From assembly GCF_018100785.1 (NCBI RefSeq), contig NZ_JAGJEC010000002.1, positions 1-64,000 of the forward strand: a DNA stretch of 64,000 nt, given 5' to 3'. Positions 53,188 through 63,338 of this stretch are shown one piece after another. The notes beneath the pieces were generated by a model. It had not been told where the DNA came from, did not search any database, and saw nothing but the letters and a program-made list of their open reading frames with translations. The DNA comes from Maribacter sp. MMG018. Its GTDB lineage: Bacteria > Bacteroidota > Bacteroidia > Flavobacteriales > Flavobacteriaceae. A program made the translations under genes and the position numbers. Position 1 is the first letter of the stretch. Every line of letters starts with the position of its first letter.

Positions 53188-54063
53188 TTATATGTCACAG
53201 ATAGTGACCCCCTGTTTCAACGCTGCAATTTTGTCATCCCAACTAGGTACGAACTCTTGGGCAACATAACCTTTGTATCCAGTATCTAAAATGGCTTTCA
53301 TGACCGCGGGATAATATATTTCTTGGGTTTCGTCAATTTCGTGGCGACCGGGGTTTCCACCTGTATGGTAGTGACCATAGTATTGGTGATAATCTTGAAT
53401 GTTTCTAATAATATCACCTTCCATTATCTGCATGTGGTAGATGTCGTAAAGTAGTTTAAAATTTTCGGAGCCAATGGTTTCGCATAAAGATACACCCCAT
53501 TCAGATGTGTCGCACATATAGTCCTTATGGTTAACTTTGCTGTTCAATAACTCCATTTGTAGTACAACCCCATGCTCTTCGGCCAATGGTATAATTTCTT
53601 TTAGGCCTTTGGCGCAGTTACGTAAGCCTACTAAATCGTTCATTCCGTTTCTGTTGCCACTAAAGCAAATAAGGTTTGTGTAACCCCCTTCTGCAACCAA
53701 AGGAATCACCCTTTTATAATCCGCTATAAGTTCTTCATGAAATTCAGGATTGTTCCAGCCTTTTTCTATTCCCATACCGGCACCCCAGCACATAGATGCG
53801 TGTATATTGTATTTTTTTAAGAGAGGAAACTGTTCTGGGTCGACCAGATCAATGGCACGTATATCCAACTTGTTCAGTTCTTGTAAAAATTCCTCAAAAG
53901 GGATGGTTCCGTAGCACCAATAGCAAACACTATGGTTAATGTTATGTTTAAGTTTAAAGGGAGGTTCTTCTTTTGATTGTGGGCTTTTTCCCGTTGCTCC
54001 CGCAGGAGTTATGATACCTACGGACGCCGCGGCCGTAGTTCCTATAAAATCTCTTCTTTTCAT
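53188..54063 (-). CDS. Hydroxypyruvate isomerase-like TIM-barrel protein with Tat signal
   Basis: The N-terminus MKRRDFIGTTAAASVGIITPAGATG has the twin-arginine motif RRDFIG and an Ala-rich hydrophobic region, so it is exported folded. The rest is an AP-endonuclease-2-type TIM barrel with the Hyi pattern: CFSGNRNGMN (about 130-139), LQMELLNSKVNH (metal Glu), YDIYHMQIMEGD (metal Asp and His) and YVAQEFVPSW (late Glu). Cytoplasmic Hyi interconverts hydroxypyruvate and tartronate semialdehyde. A Tat-exported form suggests a periplasmic sugar-acid isomerase or epimerase instead, which is inference. Confidence 0.87.
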   Translation of the reverse strand: MKRRDFIGTTAAASVGIITPAGATGKSPQSKEEPPFKLKHNINHSVCYWCYGTIPFEEFLQELNKLDIRAIDLVDPEQFPLLKKYNIHASMCWGAGMGIEKGWNNPEFHEELIADYKRVIPLVAEGGYTNLICFSGNRNGMNDLVGLRNCAKGLKEIIPLAEEHGVVLQMELLNSKVNHKDYMCDTSEWGVSLCETIGSENFKLLYDIYHMQIMEGDIIRNIQDYHQYYGHYHTGGNPGRHEIDETQEIYYPAVMKAILDTGYKGYVAQEFVPSWDDKIAALKQGVTICDI

Positions 54064-54113
54064 GTTGGTTTTAATTGTTGTCCCCTTAAAGATAATTTTT
54101 TTAGTTTTAAAAA

Positions 54114-54352
54114 ATGGAAATAAAACCGGATCATCAAAAATTAATAGAGTTGGCCCATTATCGAATGCCTTTTGGAAAACACAAGGGGCGGTATTTGGTA
54201 GATTTGCCCGAGCCGTACCTGGTCTGGTTTCAACAAAAAGGTTTTCCTGATGGAAAATTGGGCGAATTATTGCGTTCTATGCTAGAAATTAAAACAAATA
54301 GCCTAGAATCGTTAATTCGAAAGATTCAAAAAGATTTTCCGAAGGAAAGTCA

Positions 54353-54356
<4 letters not shown>
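54114..54356 (+). CDS. DUF3820 family small protein
   Basis: The 80 residues contain the module MPFGKHKGRYLVDLPEPYLVWF (residues about 19-40, FGKHKG and P-x-x-Y-x-x-W), followed by a helical tail. The same module ends the exonuclease at 29227-30003. The function is unknown; some relatives carry it next to nuclease domains. It starts 50 bases from the divergent Tat gene, and the pyrG promoter overlaps its end. Confidence 0.83.
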
Positions 54357-56045
<1,689 letters not shown>

Positions 56046-56061
56046 ACTCCTTATTTGGGCA

Positions 56062-56069
56062 TATATTTG
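56062..56069 (+). promoter_or_regulatory. Candidate -7 box (TATATTTG) of yidC
   Basis: TATATTTG matches TAnnTTTG, 45 bases before the yidC ATG. Confidence 0.4.
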
Positions 56070-56114
56070 CTCTCTGAAAACCAAATAATTACCTTATATA
56101 TTAGATATTTTTAG

Positions 56115-57968
56115 ATGGAAGAAAAGAAATTGGATGTAAAATCTATAATCGGTTTTGTATTGATATTCGGAATATTGATTTTCATGTTTTATCAAAACAA
56201 GCCTACGCCAGAGGAGATAGCGGCACAAAAAGCGAAACAGGAACAGATAGATGCAGCGGCCGCAAATGAAGAAAAGACCGATGATTTTGTAATAGATAGT
56301 ACCCCTGAGGTAAACTTGAACGATTCTACCGCTATAGCCGGTTACAAAAGTAAAATAGGGGCTTTTGGATTTACTACGCCAAAAGAAGGTACTACTGTTT
56401 TGGAAAATGATGTGCTATTTTTAAAAATCAGTAACAAAGGGGGACATGTGGTAGAGGCAAAAATGAAAAATTTTGTCACTTATGATTCTGTGCCGGTATA
56501 CCTTGTGAAAGATGGAAATTCATCGTTCTCCATTGATTTCTCTACCACCGATAATAGGGTGTTGAGTACAAAGGATCTGTTTTTTGAACCTAGTCTTACG
56601 AAATCTGATGGCAAACAGATTTTGTCCTTAAAGGCAAAAACATCCAACAATCAATTTTTAGAATATCGTTACGAGATGAAACCTGGGGATTACCTAGTTG
56701 ATTTTACTGTACGTACCCAAGGTTTGGACGGGATCATCAACGATAGTAAACCCGTAACCTTAGATTGGAAACTTAAGGGAATTAGGCATTCTAAGAGCAT
56801 ACAATACGAAAATAGATATACCCGCCTTACCTATCATCATGAAGACGGTAAACTAAGTAAATTATCGGAAGGAAGCGATGACGAGGAAACCGAAGAGGAC
56901 ATAAAATGGATATCTTACAGACAACACTTCTTTAGCTCAATTTTGGCTGCAGATGAACCTTTTAAAAGTGGGGAACTGACATCTAAAAATTTGGTAGAGG
57001 AAGAAAGTAGGACTTTTGGTTTTACAAAAGCCTATTCATCTGTTTTGCCATTGGATGTTAAAGGAGGGGAAATTTCAAAAAGTATGTACATGTACTATGG
57101 CCCTACAGATGTAGATGTACTGTCTAAATACGAAGATTTGGACCTAGTGGATTCCATTCCTTTCGGGTGGGGTATTTTTGGGTGGATAAACAGGTATGTG
57201 TTTACACCTTTCTATTCATTGTTAAGTTCTTATTTTCCATATGGTATAGCGATTATCATTATGACCATATTGGTTCGTTTGGCCATGTCACCGGTTACCT
57301 ATAAATCATATTTGTCCCAGGCAAAAATGAAGGTTTTAAAACCGGAAATCAATGAGCTGAACGAGAAGTACAAGGACAATGCCATGAAGAAACAGCAAGA
57401 GACCATGAAATTATATGGCAAAGCAGGGGTAAGCCCCATGAGTGGGTGTGTACCGGCATTTCTGCAAATGCCTATTTTCTATGCCTTGTTCATGTTCTTC
57501 CCTTCATCTTTTGCCTTGCGTCAAAAATCTTTCTTATGGGCAGACGATTTATCGTCTTTTGATACGATCTATCAATTTCCGGAAGGATTCTCCATTCCGT
57601 TTTATGGTGATCACGTAAGTCTTTTTCCTATACTGGCCTCCATTGCCATCTTCTTTTATATGATGATGACTACAGGGCAGAATATGCCTAGCCAGCCAGG
57701 TATGCCCAATATGAAGTTTATCATGTATTTGATGCCTTTTATGATGTTGTTCTTCTTTAACAACTATGCTAGTGGATTAAGTTTGTATTATTTTGTTTCT
57801 AACTTGATTACTATTGGTATTATGTTGGTGATCAAGAATTTTATTCTCGATAATGATAAGATTCACGCGCAGATACAAGAGAACAAAAAGAAGCCTAAAA
57901 AAGAAAATAAATTTCAGCGTAAGATGCGCGAAATGATGGAACAGGCAGAGGCTCAGAAAAAGAAATAA
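56115..57968 (+). CDS. yidC: Membrane protein insertase YidC
   Basis: Inserts membrane proteins, alone or with Sec. One N-terminal membrane segment (about 12-27) is followed by a large periplasmic beta domain to about 345. Five membrane helices form the conserved core (starting WGIFGWINRYVFTPFYSLLSSYFPYG in pieces, then MSPVTYKS with its Met-Ser-Pro, and later AFLQMPIFYALFMFFPSSFALR). The C-terminal tail is strongly basic (KKPKKENKFQRKM), suited to ribosome binding. Full length for Gram-negatives at 617 residues. Confidence 0.97.
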   Translation: MEEKKLDVKSIIGFVLIFGILIFMFYQNKPTPEEIAAQKAKQEQIDAAAANEEKTDDFVIDSTPEVNLNDSTAIAGYKSKIGAFGFTTPKEGTTVLENDVLFLKISNKGGHVVEAKMKNFVTYDSVPVYLVKDGNSSFSIDFSTTDNRVLSTKDLFFEPSLTKSDGKQILSLKAKTSNNQFLEYRYEMKPGDYLVDFTVRTQGLDGIINDSKPVTLDWKLKGIRHSKSIQYENRYTRLTYHHEDGKLSKLSEGSDDEETEEDIKWISYRQHFFSSILAADEPFKSGELTSKNLVEEESRTFGFTKAYSSVLPLDVKGGEISKSMYMYYGPTDVDVLSKYEDLDLVDSIPFGWGIFGWINRYVFTPFYSLLSSYFPYGIAIIIMTILVRLAMSPVTYKSYLSQAKMKVLKPEINELNEKYKDNAMKKQQETMKLYGKAGVSPMSGCVPAFLQMPIFYALFMFFPSSFALRQKSFLWADDLSSFDTIYQFPEGFSIPFYGDHVSLFPILASIAIFFYMMMTTGQNMPSQPGMPNMKFIMYLMPFMMLFFFNNYASGLSLYYFVSNLITIGIMLVIKNFILDNDKIHAQIQENKKKPKKENKFQRKMREMMEQAEAQKKK

Positions 57969-57989
57969 TAACTTTAAGAGATCAAAATA

Positions 57990-58019
57990 AAAAGCCCTTT
58001 CTAAAAAGAAAGGGCTTTT
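57990..58019 (+). terminator. Intrinsic terminator after yidC
   Basis: Perfect 13-bp stem AAAAGCCCTTTCT / AGAAAGGGCTTTT with a 4-base loop; the T-run is short. Confidence 0.82.
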
Positions 58020-58161
58020 GCCATTGGTTAAGGTTTGGTTTGGCAAGTTTTGGGGGTGTAAATATGAGATTATTTATCCCTTGGAAAAAAAAAGGGTTGT
58101 CAAGAAGGTTTATTTGTATGCTAAAGGAGTTTATTTTGATGTTGCCGAGTTCAAGACATAA

Positions 58162-58191
58162 AAAAACCTCCTTTTTTAAAAGGAGGTTTTT
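58162..58191. terminator. Intrinsic terminator downstream of the fasciclin gene
   Basis: 14-bp perfect stem AAAAACCTCCTTTT / AAAAGGAGGTTTTT with a 2-base loop, A-run on the left serving minus-strand transcription. It lies 20 bases past the stop of the fasciclin gene. Confidence 0.85.
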
Positions 58192-58211
58192 GAACTTTAA
58201 TTTTAAGCAAA

Positions 58212-60233
58212 TTAGTGTAGTGCATCAATAATTTCTTGAGGCAGTAATACTTTGTCCACAACATGTACTATTCCGTTACTGGTTGTCACGTCTGGCGTAA
58301 TTACATTGGCATCGACATGTGATTTGTCACGAATTTGTACCCCGCTTCCTAAAAGAGCAAATAGAGATTCGCCCTGGACCGTCATAATCTCTAAATGGTC
58401 GGATAGGTCGGTAGATGCTACCGATGCTCCAGATACTACATGATAGGTAAGTAACTTTGCCAACAAGGCTTTTTCTTCATCTGTATCAAAATCGGACAAG
58501 CTGTTATAGCTACTGCCCAGATCATTTAAAAATGTAGTAAATGCATCATTGGTAGGGGCAAAGACCGTAAACGGACCATCACCGCTCAAAGTCTCAACCA
58601 AGCCGGCGTCTGCTTGGATCAAAGCGGCTACCAAAGTACTAAGGTCGGGAACATCTTGTGCCGTTTCTACAATATTTAACATACCGGGAGCCAATGCATC
58701 TAACGTTTCTTGTGGTAGTAGTACCTTATTAATAACATGAACCACCCCATTGCTGGCCTCAACATCTGCAAGTACTACCGAGGCATTCATATCGGTTGCA
58801 TCTTCTACATGTACCGTACCGTCCTGTATTTTAATACCGATATTTTCGCCTTGAAAAGTTTCTATAGATTGTCCATTACTTAAACTTGTTGAGAAAGCAG
58901 TGGTACCAGCGATTACGTGATAGGTTAATATAGAGACCAATAATTGTTTTTCTTCGTCTGTATCAAAATCGGAAAGACTATTGTAATCATCGCCAAGAGT
59001 GTCTAAAAGAGAGGCGAAAGCGGCATTGGTAGGAGCAAATACAGTAAATGGACCATCACCGTTTAGGGTTTCTACCAAACCGGCATCCGCCTGGATCAGC
59101 GATTCTACCAAAAGGCTCAAGTCGTCGGTTGCTACAGCAGTTTCGACAATTGTCTTAAGTTGCAGTGAAACAACAAAATCGATGGCCGATTGTGGTAGTA
59201 AAACCTTATCTATAGTATGCGCTACACCGTTAGAGGCCATAATATCTACACCGGTAATATTGGCATTGGTGTCGGATGCATCACCAATAACAAATGTTTC
59301 GCCAGAGGAAATAATTTCAACACTGTTGCCTTCAAAAGCCGTAGAAACTTGCCCTGCCGAAAGATCTGTAGATTTTACTTCTGCGGGTATCACATGATAC
59401 AACAGAATGTTTTTTAATAGGGCCATTTCTTCTGCCGTGTCAAAATCATCAAGACTGTTATAGTCGTCGCCTAAAATTTCCAATAGTGCCACAAAGGCAT
59501 CATCTGTAGGGGCAAAAACGGTAAATGGACCATCGGAACTTAGGGTGGCGACTAGATCCGCCTTGATAACGGCAGCTTCTAAAATCGACAGGGGTTCGGT
59601 GGCCACTACAATATCGACTAAAGTACCATTGTTGTTGGTCATTTCTTCTTGGTTCAGCGCATCTATAATAGCCTGTGGCAACATTACTTTGTCTATGACG
59701 TGAACGACACCGTTACTTGCCATAACATCGGCAATTACTACTTCGGCATTTACTTCGGTCGCATCTTCTATAAATACACCGCCTTCCAAATTTATTGTCA
59801 AATCTTCACCTTGTACGGTAGAAACGGTCATTTGGTCCGATAAATCAGTAGATTTTGCGGCTACACCGGCAACCACATGATAGGTCAGAATTGTTGTTAG
59901 TAATTCTCGTTCTTCATCCGTGTCAAAGTCGGATAAAGAATCAAAACCATCCAATTGGTCTAATAACGCTGCAAATGCATCGTTGGTAGGAGCAAAAACA
60001 GTAAATGGCCCTTCGGAGCTTAGGGTGCCCACTAAATCTGTTCCTTTCGAATTGTCTGCGGTCATTAGTGCGGAAACCAAAGAAGACAATGCATCTTCGG
60101 CTTGTGCGGTTTCAACAATGGTCATTGTCTCTGGCAGGACTGTGTTGTCATTTGCATCTTTATCGCAAGACCATAATACAATGGCAATACTAGTTAGTAA
60201 TAAGAGGTTTTTTAATTGTAGTAAAAATTTCAT
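58212..60233 (-). CDS. Lipoprotein with four tandem fasciclin (FAS1) domains
   Basis: Lipobox VLWSC with Cys23. Four FAS1 domains follow, at about 35-190, 200-350, 355-505 and 510-670. Each has the H1 pattern GPFTVFAPTNDAF (or TDDAF, TNAAF), a TYHV/LYHV core and an H2 ending such as ASNGVVHVIDKVLLPQ. FAS1 proteins act in adhesion at surfaces. The domains are closely similar to each other, including at the DNA level, suggesting internal duplication. It is anchored to a membrane by lipid; its partner is unknown. It stands alone with its own terminator. Confidence 0.93.
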   Translation of the reverse strand: MKFLLQLKNLLLLTSIAIVLWSCDKDANDNTVLPETMTIVETAQAEDALSSLVSALMTADNSKGTDLVGTLSSEGPFTVFAPTNDAFAALLDQLDGFDSLSDFDTDEERELLTTILTYHVVAGVAAKSTDLSDQMTVSTVQGEDLTINLEGGVFIEDATEVNAEVVIADVMASNGVVHVIDKVMLPQAIIDALNQEEMTNNNGTLVDIVVATEPLSILEAAVIKADLVATLSSDGPFTVFAPTDDAFVALLEILGDDYNSLDDFDTAEEMALLKNILLYHVIPAEVKSTDLSAGQVSTAFEGNSVEIISSGETFVIGDASDTNANITGVDIMASNGVAHTIDKVLLPQSAIDFVVSLQLKTIVETAVATDDLSLLVESLIQADAGLVETLNGDGPFTVFAPTNAAFASLLDTLGDDYNSLSDFDTDEEKQLLVSILTYHVIAGTTAFSTSLSNGQSIETFQGENIGIKIQDGTVHVEDATDMNASVVLADVEASNGVVHVINKVLLPQETLDALAPGMLNIVETAQDVPDLSTLVAALIQADAGLVETLSGDGPFTVFAPTNDAFTTFLNDLGSSYNSLSDFDTDEEKALLAKLLTYHVVSGASVASTDLSDHLEIMTVQGESLFALLGSGVQIRDKSHVDANVITPDVTTSNGIVHVVDKVLLPQEIIDALH

Positions 60234-60277
60234 AGCGGCATTTTTTAAAGATTGTTTTTTAAATGTTTAGTAATCGA

Positions 60278-60379
60278 GGTAATATTTACCAAATTGGCAA
60301 TAAAGTGTCTGTTTTGGTGAAAATACTATAATATTATTTTGTTTAACCTTTTTTGATAAAAGTTTAACAAAATAATATT
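60278..60379. promoter_or_regulatory. Inverted repeats in the divergent fasciclin / mnmA region
   Basis: GGTAA-TAT-TTACC at 60278-60290, and AATATTATTTTGTT at 60330-60343 with its exact complement AACAAAATAATATT at 60366-60379, 22 bases apart. Part of the spacer also pairs (AAC / GTT, TTT / AAA). No T-run follows in the form of a terminator. The remainder of the 282-base gap is AT-rich leader. Confidence 0.5.
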
Positions 60380-60488
60380 TTCGGATTAAATGAAAGAACA
60401 AGGTGTACTCCTTGGTTCTACTACCATTTGTGTTTTTTGAGGTTATAATTCCTCATTTGAAAAAAAGAAGCTTTGAAATGAAATTTTG

Positions 60489-60496
60489 TAATTTTG
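60489..60496 (+). promoter_or_regulatory. Candidate -7 box (TAATTTTG) of mnmA
   Basis: TAATTTTG matches TAnnTTTG, 19 bases before the mnmA ATG; the best TTG upstream is too close (13 bases). Confidence 0.4.
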
Positions 60497-60515
60497 TTAC
60501 GACCAAGATGAATAG

Positions 60516-61706
60516 ATGAAAAAAGTAGTTATAGGACTTTCTGGAGGAGTAGATTCAAGTGTCGCGGCCTATCTTTTAAAAGAGCAGGGGTACGATGTTA
60601 TTGGCCTTTTTATGAAGAATTGGCACGATGATTCGGTGACCATATCAGAAGAATGTCCGTGGTTGGAAGATAGTAACGATGCATTGATCGTTGCCGAAAA
60701 ATTGGGTATTCCCTTTCAAACGGTAGATTTGAGTGCGGAGTACAAAGAGCGTATCGTAGATTATATGTTTCGTGAATATGAAATGGGGCGTACGCCTAAT
60801 CCCGATGTACTATGTAATAGAGAGATAAAGTTTGACGTGTTCCTTAAAATTGCACTTCAACTTGGGGCTGATTATGTAGCCACGGGTCATTATTGTAGAA
60901 AAGGAATTATTACCCACCAAGATGGTACTGAAACCTATCAGTTATTATCTGGAAAGGATAGCAATAAGGATCAATCTTATTTTTTGTGTCAATTATCACA
61001 AGAGCAATTATCAAAAACACTTTTCCCTATAGGCGAATTAACGAAACCAGAGGTACGGAAGATCGCTGCGGACATGAACTTGATTACGGCAGATAAAAAA
61101 GATTCTCAGGGTCTATGTTTTATCGGAAAAGTTAGATTGCCAGAGTTTCTACAGCAACAGTTAAAGCCCAAAACAGGTAAAATTGTTGAGGTACCTTCTG
61201 TGGTAGAGCAATATCAAAGACCTGTTCCTGAATTTAAGAACAAAGCTTCCGAATTAGAGTTTTTTGCACAAAAGCCACATTATTCTATCTCTGACGGTAA
61301 AGTTGTGGGAGAACACCAAGGGGCCCATTATTTTACAAAGGGTCAACGAAAAGGACTTAATGTTGGGGGTACAAAAGAACCTTTGTTCGTAATAGATACC
61401 GATGTAGAGGAAAACGTTATCTATACCGGACAAGGAAAGTCGCACCCAGGTTTGTACCGACGAACATTGTTTGTGCAAGAATCGGAGATACATTGGGTAA
61501 GGCCCGATTTAAGATTAAAACCCGACGAAAGTCTAGAGGTCAAGGCACGAATTAGATATCGACAAAAATTACAAAATGCAACCGTGTACAAGGTAGAAGG
61601 GGGGCTTTATGTAGATTTTGAAGAAAAACAGTCCGCTATTACCGAAGGTCAGTTTGTAGCTTGGTATCAAGGTGATGAGTTGATCGGATCGGGAGTTATT
61701 TCGTAG
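60516..61706 (+). CDS. mnmA: tRNA-specific 2-thiouridylase MnmA
   Basis: Adds sulfur to U34 of tRNAs for Lys, Glu and Gln. It has the P-loop [12 protein letters not shown] (7-18), catalytic Cys100 in [12 protein letters not shown] and Cys201 in [10 protein letters not shown], with the central [13 protein letters not shown] and a C-terminal beta barrel ending in [10 protein letters not shown]. At 396 residues it is slightly longer than the E. coli form, with an insert around [17 protein letters not shown] (40-56). Confidence 0.96.
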   Translation: MKKVVIGLSGGVDSSVAAYLLKEQGYDVIGLFMKNWHDDSVTISEECPWLEDSNDALIVAEKLGIPFQTVDLSAEYKERIVDYMFREYEMGRTPNPDVLCNREIKFDVFLKIALQLGADYVATGHYCRKGIITHQDGTETYQLLSGKDSNKDQSYFLCQLSQEQLSKTLFPIGELTKPEVRKIAADMNLITADKKDSQGLCFIGKVRLPEFLQQQLKPKTGKIVEVPSVVEQYQRPVPEFKNKASELEFFAQKPHYSISDGKVVGEHQGAHYFTKGQRKGLNVGGTKEPLFVIDTDVEENVIYTGQGKSHPGLYRRTLFVQESEIHWVRPDLRLKPDESLEVKARIRYRQKLQNATVYKVEGGLYVDFEEKQSAITEGQFVAWYQGDELIGSGVIS

Positions 61707-61740
61707 TGGTCGCACATAACCATTTTTATATACTATAAAT

Positions 61741-62700
61741 ATGCAGAATAGAATTACTGAACTTTTCGATATTAAATACCCCATTGTTCAGGCGGGTATG
61801 GTATGGGCCAGTGGATGGAGACTTGCTTCGGCGGTTTCAAATGCTGGGGGGCTCGGTATTATAGGAGCGGGCAGTATGTATCCCGACGTTTTTCTGAATC
61901 ATATAAAAAAGTGTAAACAAGCTACGGATAAGCCCTTTGGTGTAAACCTTCCGATGTTGTACCCTAATTTGGAGGAGCTGATAGAAATCATTGTTAAAGA
62001 GAAGGTAAAAATTGTTTTTACCTCTGCGGGCAACCCTAAAACATGGACCTCTTATTTAAAAGAAAAAGGGATAACCGTAGTACACGTGGTCAGTAGTGTA
62101 AAATTTGCCATAAAGGCCAAAGAAGCCGGTGTAGATGCTATTGTTGCGGAAGGTTTTGAGGCCGGGGGGCATAATGGCCGTGATGAGACGACCTCTTTGG
62201 TATTGATACCCGCCGTAAGACAAGAAATAGATATTCCATTAATAGCGGCAGGTGGTATAGCTACGGGCAAGGCCATGCTTGCGGCCATGGTGCTCGGGGC
62301 CGATGGTGTTCAGATAGGGAGTAGGTTTATTGCTTCTACGGAAGCCTCGTCACATCAAAATTTTAAACAAAAGATACTAGAAGCCAAGGAAGGGGATACC
62401 AGTTTAACTTTGAAAGAGTTGACCCCAGTGCGTTTGCTGAAGAATAAATTTTATCTCGAAATACAGAAGGCCTATGAAAACGGGGCCTCAAAAGAAGAAC
62501 TCAAAAATCTTTTGGGTAGGGGAAGGGCAAAAAAAGGAATGTTCGAAGGTGACCTTGACGATGGCGAATTAGAAATAGGCCAAGTATCATCGTTGATCCA
62601 TACGATTCGGCCAGCAGCCGAAATAGTCAAGGAAATTGTAAATGAATACGAAATGACCAGGATACAGGCCCTTAACGATAAAAGTTTCAGTTTTAGCTAA
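61741..62700 (+). CDS. Nitronate monooxygenase-like flavoprotein
   Basis: TIM barrel of the 2-nitropropane dioxygenase family. The pieces visible are YPIVQAGMVWASGWRLASAVSNAGGLGIIGAGSMYP (in short parts from residue 12), EAGGHNGRDE (about 139-148; the catalytic-type His in GGHNG), PLIAAGGIATGKAM and GADGVQIGSRFIAS for FMN phosphate. It also resembles FabK enoyl reductases, so the reaction stays open. The tail (GRGRAKKGMFEGDLDDGELEIGQ in parts) is family-typical. Confidence 0.87.
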   Translation: MQNRITELFDIKYPIVQAGMVWASGWRLASAVSNAGGLGIIGAGSMYPDVFLNHIKKCKQATDKPFGVNLPMLYPNLEELIEIIVKEKVKIVFTSAGNPKTWTSYLKEKGITVVHVVSSVKFAIKAKEAGVDAIVAEGFEAGGHNGRDETTSLVLIPAVRQEIDIPLIAAGGIATGKAMLAAMVLGADGVQIGSRFIASTEASSHQNFKQKILEAKEGDTSLTLKELTPVRLLKNKFYLEIQKAYENGASKEELKNLLGRGRAKKGMFEGDLDDGELEIGQVSSLIHTIRPAAEIVKEIVNEYEMTRIQALNDKSFSFS

Positions 62701-62716
62701 CTTTGGTTTTTAAAGG

Positions 62717-63244
62717 CTATTCGGTAGATTCTAGCTTTGTGTAAGTAAAAGTAACCTGTGTGTCGGTTATGACAGCATTTACATCTTGAATGCTCAAGGT
62801 TGATGTGTATTGAAATTCAGTGGCCGATTCGTTAAAAGTTAACGAGAAACCAAGCTGTTCACATGACACTATTAAATACAATTGGTCTTCAGATAATGCC
62901 CATGTACCGTTAGTGGAGGTTATATTGCATCCGGATGCTCTACTCCCTTTTTCGTACGAGTAAACTCTATTAGATCCAAAACTGAACAAGGCATCTTTGT
63001 AACATTCTGAATATTGTTGAAAAATGTCGGTACTTGGGTTGTCAATATCATCATTGCTCAAGTCTATTTCGGTATCGGCGATTAAACCTGTAAGCGTCCA
63101 TTGTCCCACTAGTTTAACTTCTTCGTCCTCTAATTCACCTGTAAAGTTATCTGGGCAGGAAACAGGCTCGCTATCAACACTGCATCCAGCAAACAAGCAA
63201 TTAATGATTACTAATATTGCGATAAGATATTTTTTGTTTTTCAT
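62717..63244 (-). CDS. Lipocalin-like lipoprotein
   Basis: Signal with lipobox LFAGC and Cys21. The remaining residues have a short lipocalin-like pattern: a G-x-W start (LVGQWTLTGL) and then alternating strands such as RVYSYEKGSR, TNGTWALSEDQLYL and TQVTFTYTKLE. Four further Cys may form disulfides. The function is unknown. It converges on the nitronate monooxygenase-like gene. Confidence 0.72.
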   Translation of the reverse strand: MKNKKYLIAILVIINCLFAGCSVDSEPVSCPDNFTGELEDEEVKLVGQWTLTGLIADTEIDLSNDDIDNPSTDIFQQYSECYKDALFSFGSNRVYSYEKGSRASGCNITSTNGTWALSEDQLYLIVSCEQLGFSLTFNESATEFQYTSTLSIQDVNAVITDTQVTFTYTKLESTE

Positions 63245-63338
63245 TTAAATCATTTTATACAAGATGTAATATTCAAGATTAGGTTGCTTTCAATTTAAAA
63301 AAATAAGGAAAATGAAGAATCTATAATTAACTAGGAAA

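Noticed and set aside
58040..58231. 63-codon plus-strand frame between yidC and the fasciclin gene
   Set aside because: It runs through a strong terminator hairpin (58162-58191) and into the end of the opposite-strand fasciclin gene, and its translation is compositionally unlike a protein of this genome.
58999..59397. 132-codon plus-strand frame in the fasciclin gene, with similar frames in the other repeats
   Set aside because: It recurs only because the FAS1 domains repeat; it is the antisense of those repeats.
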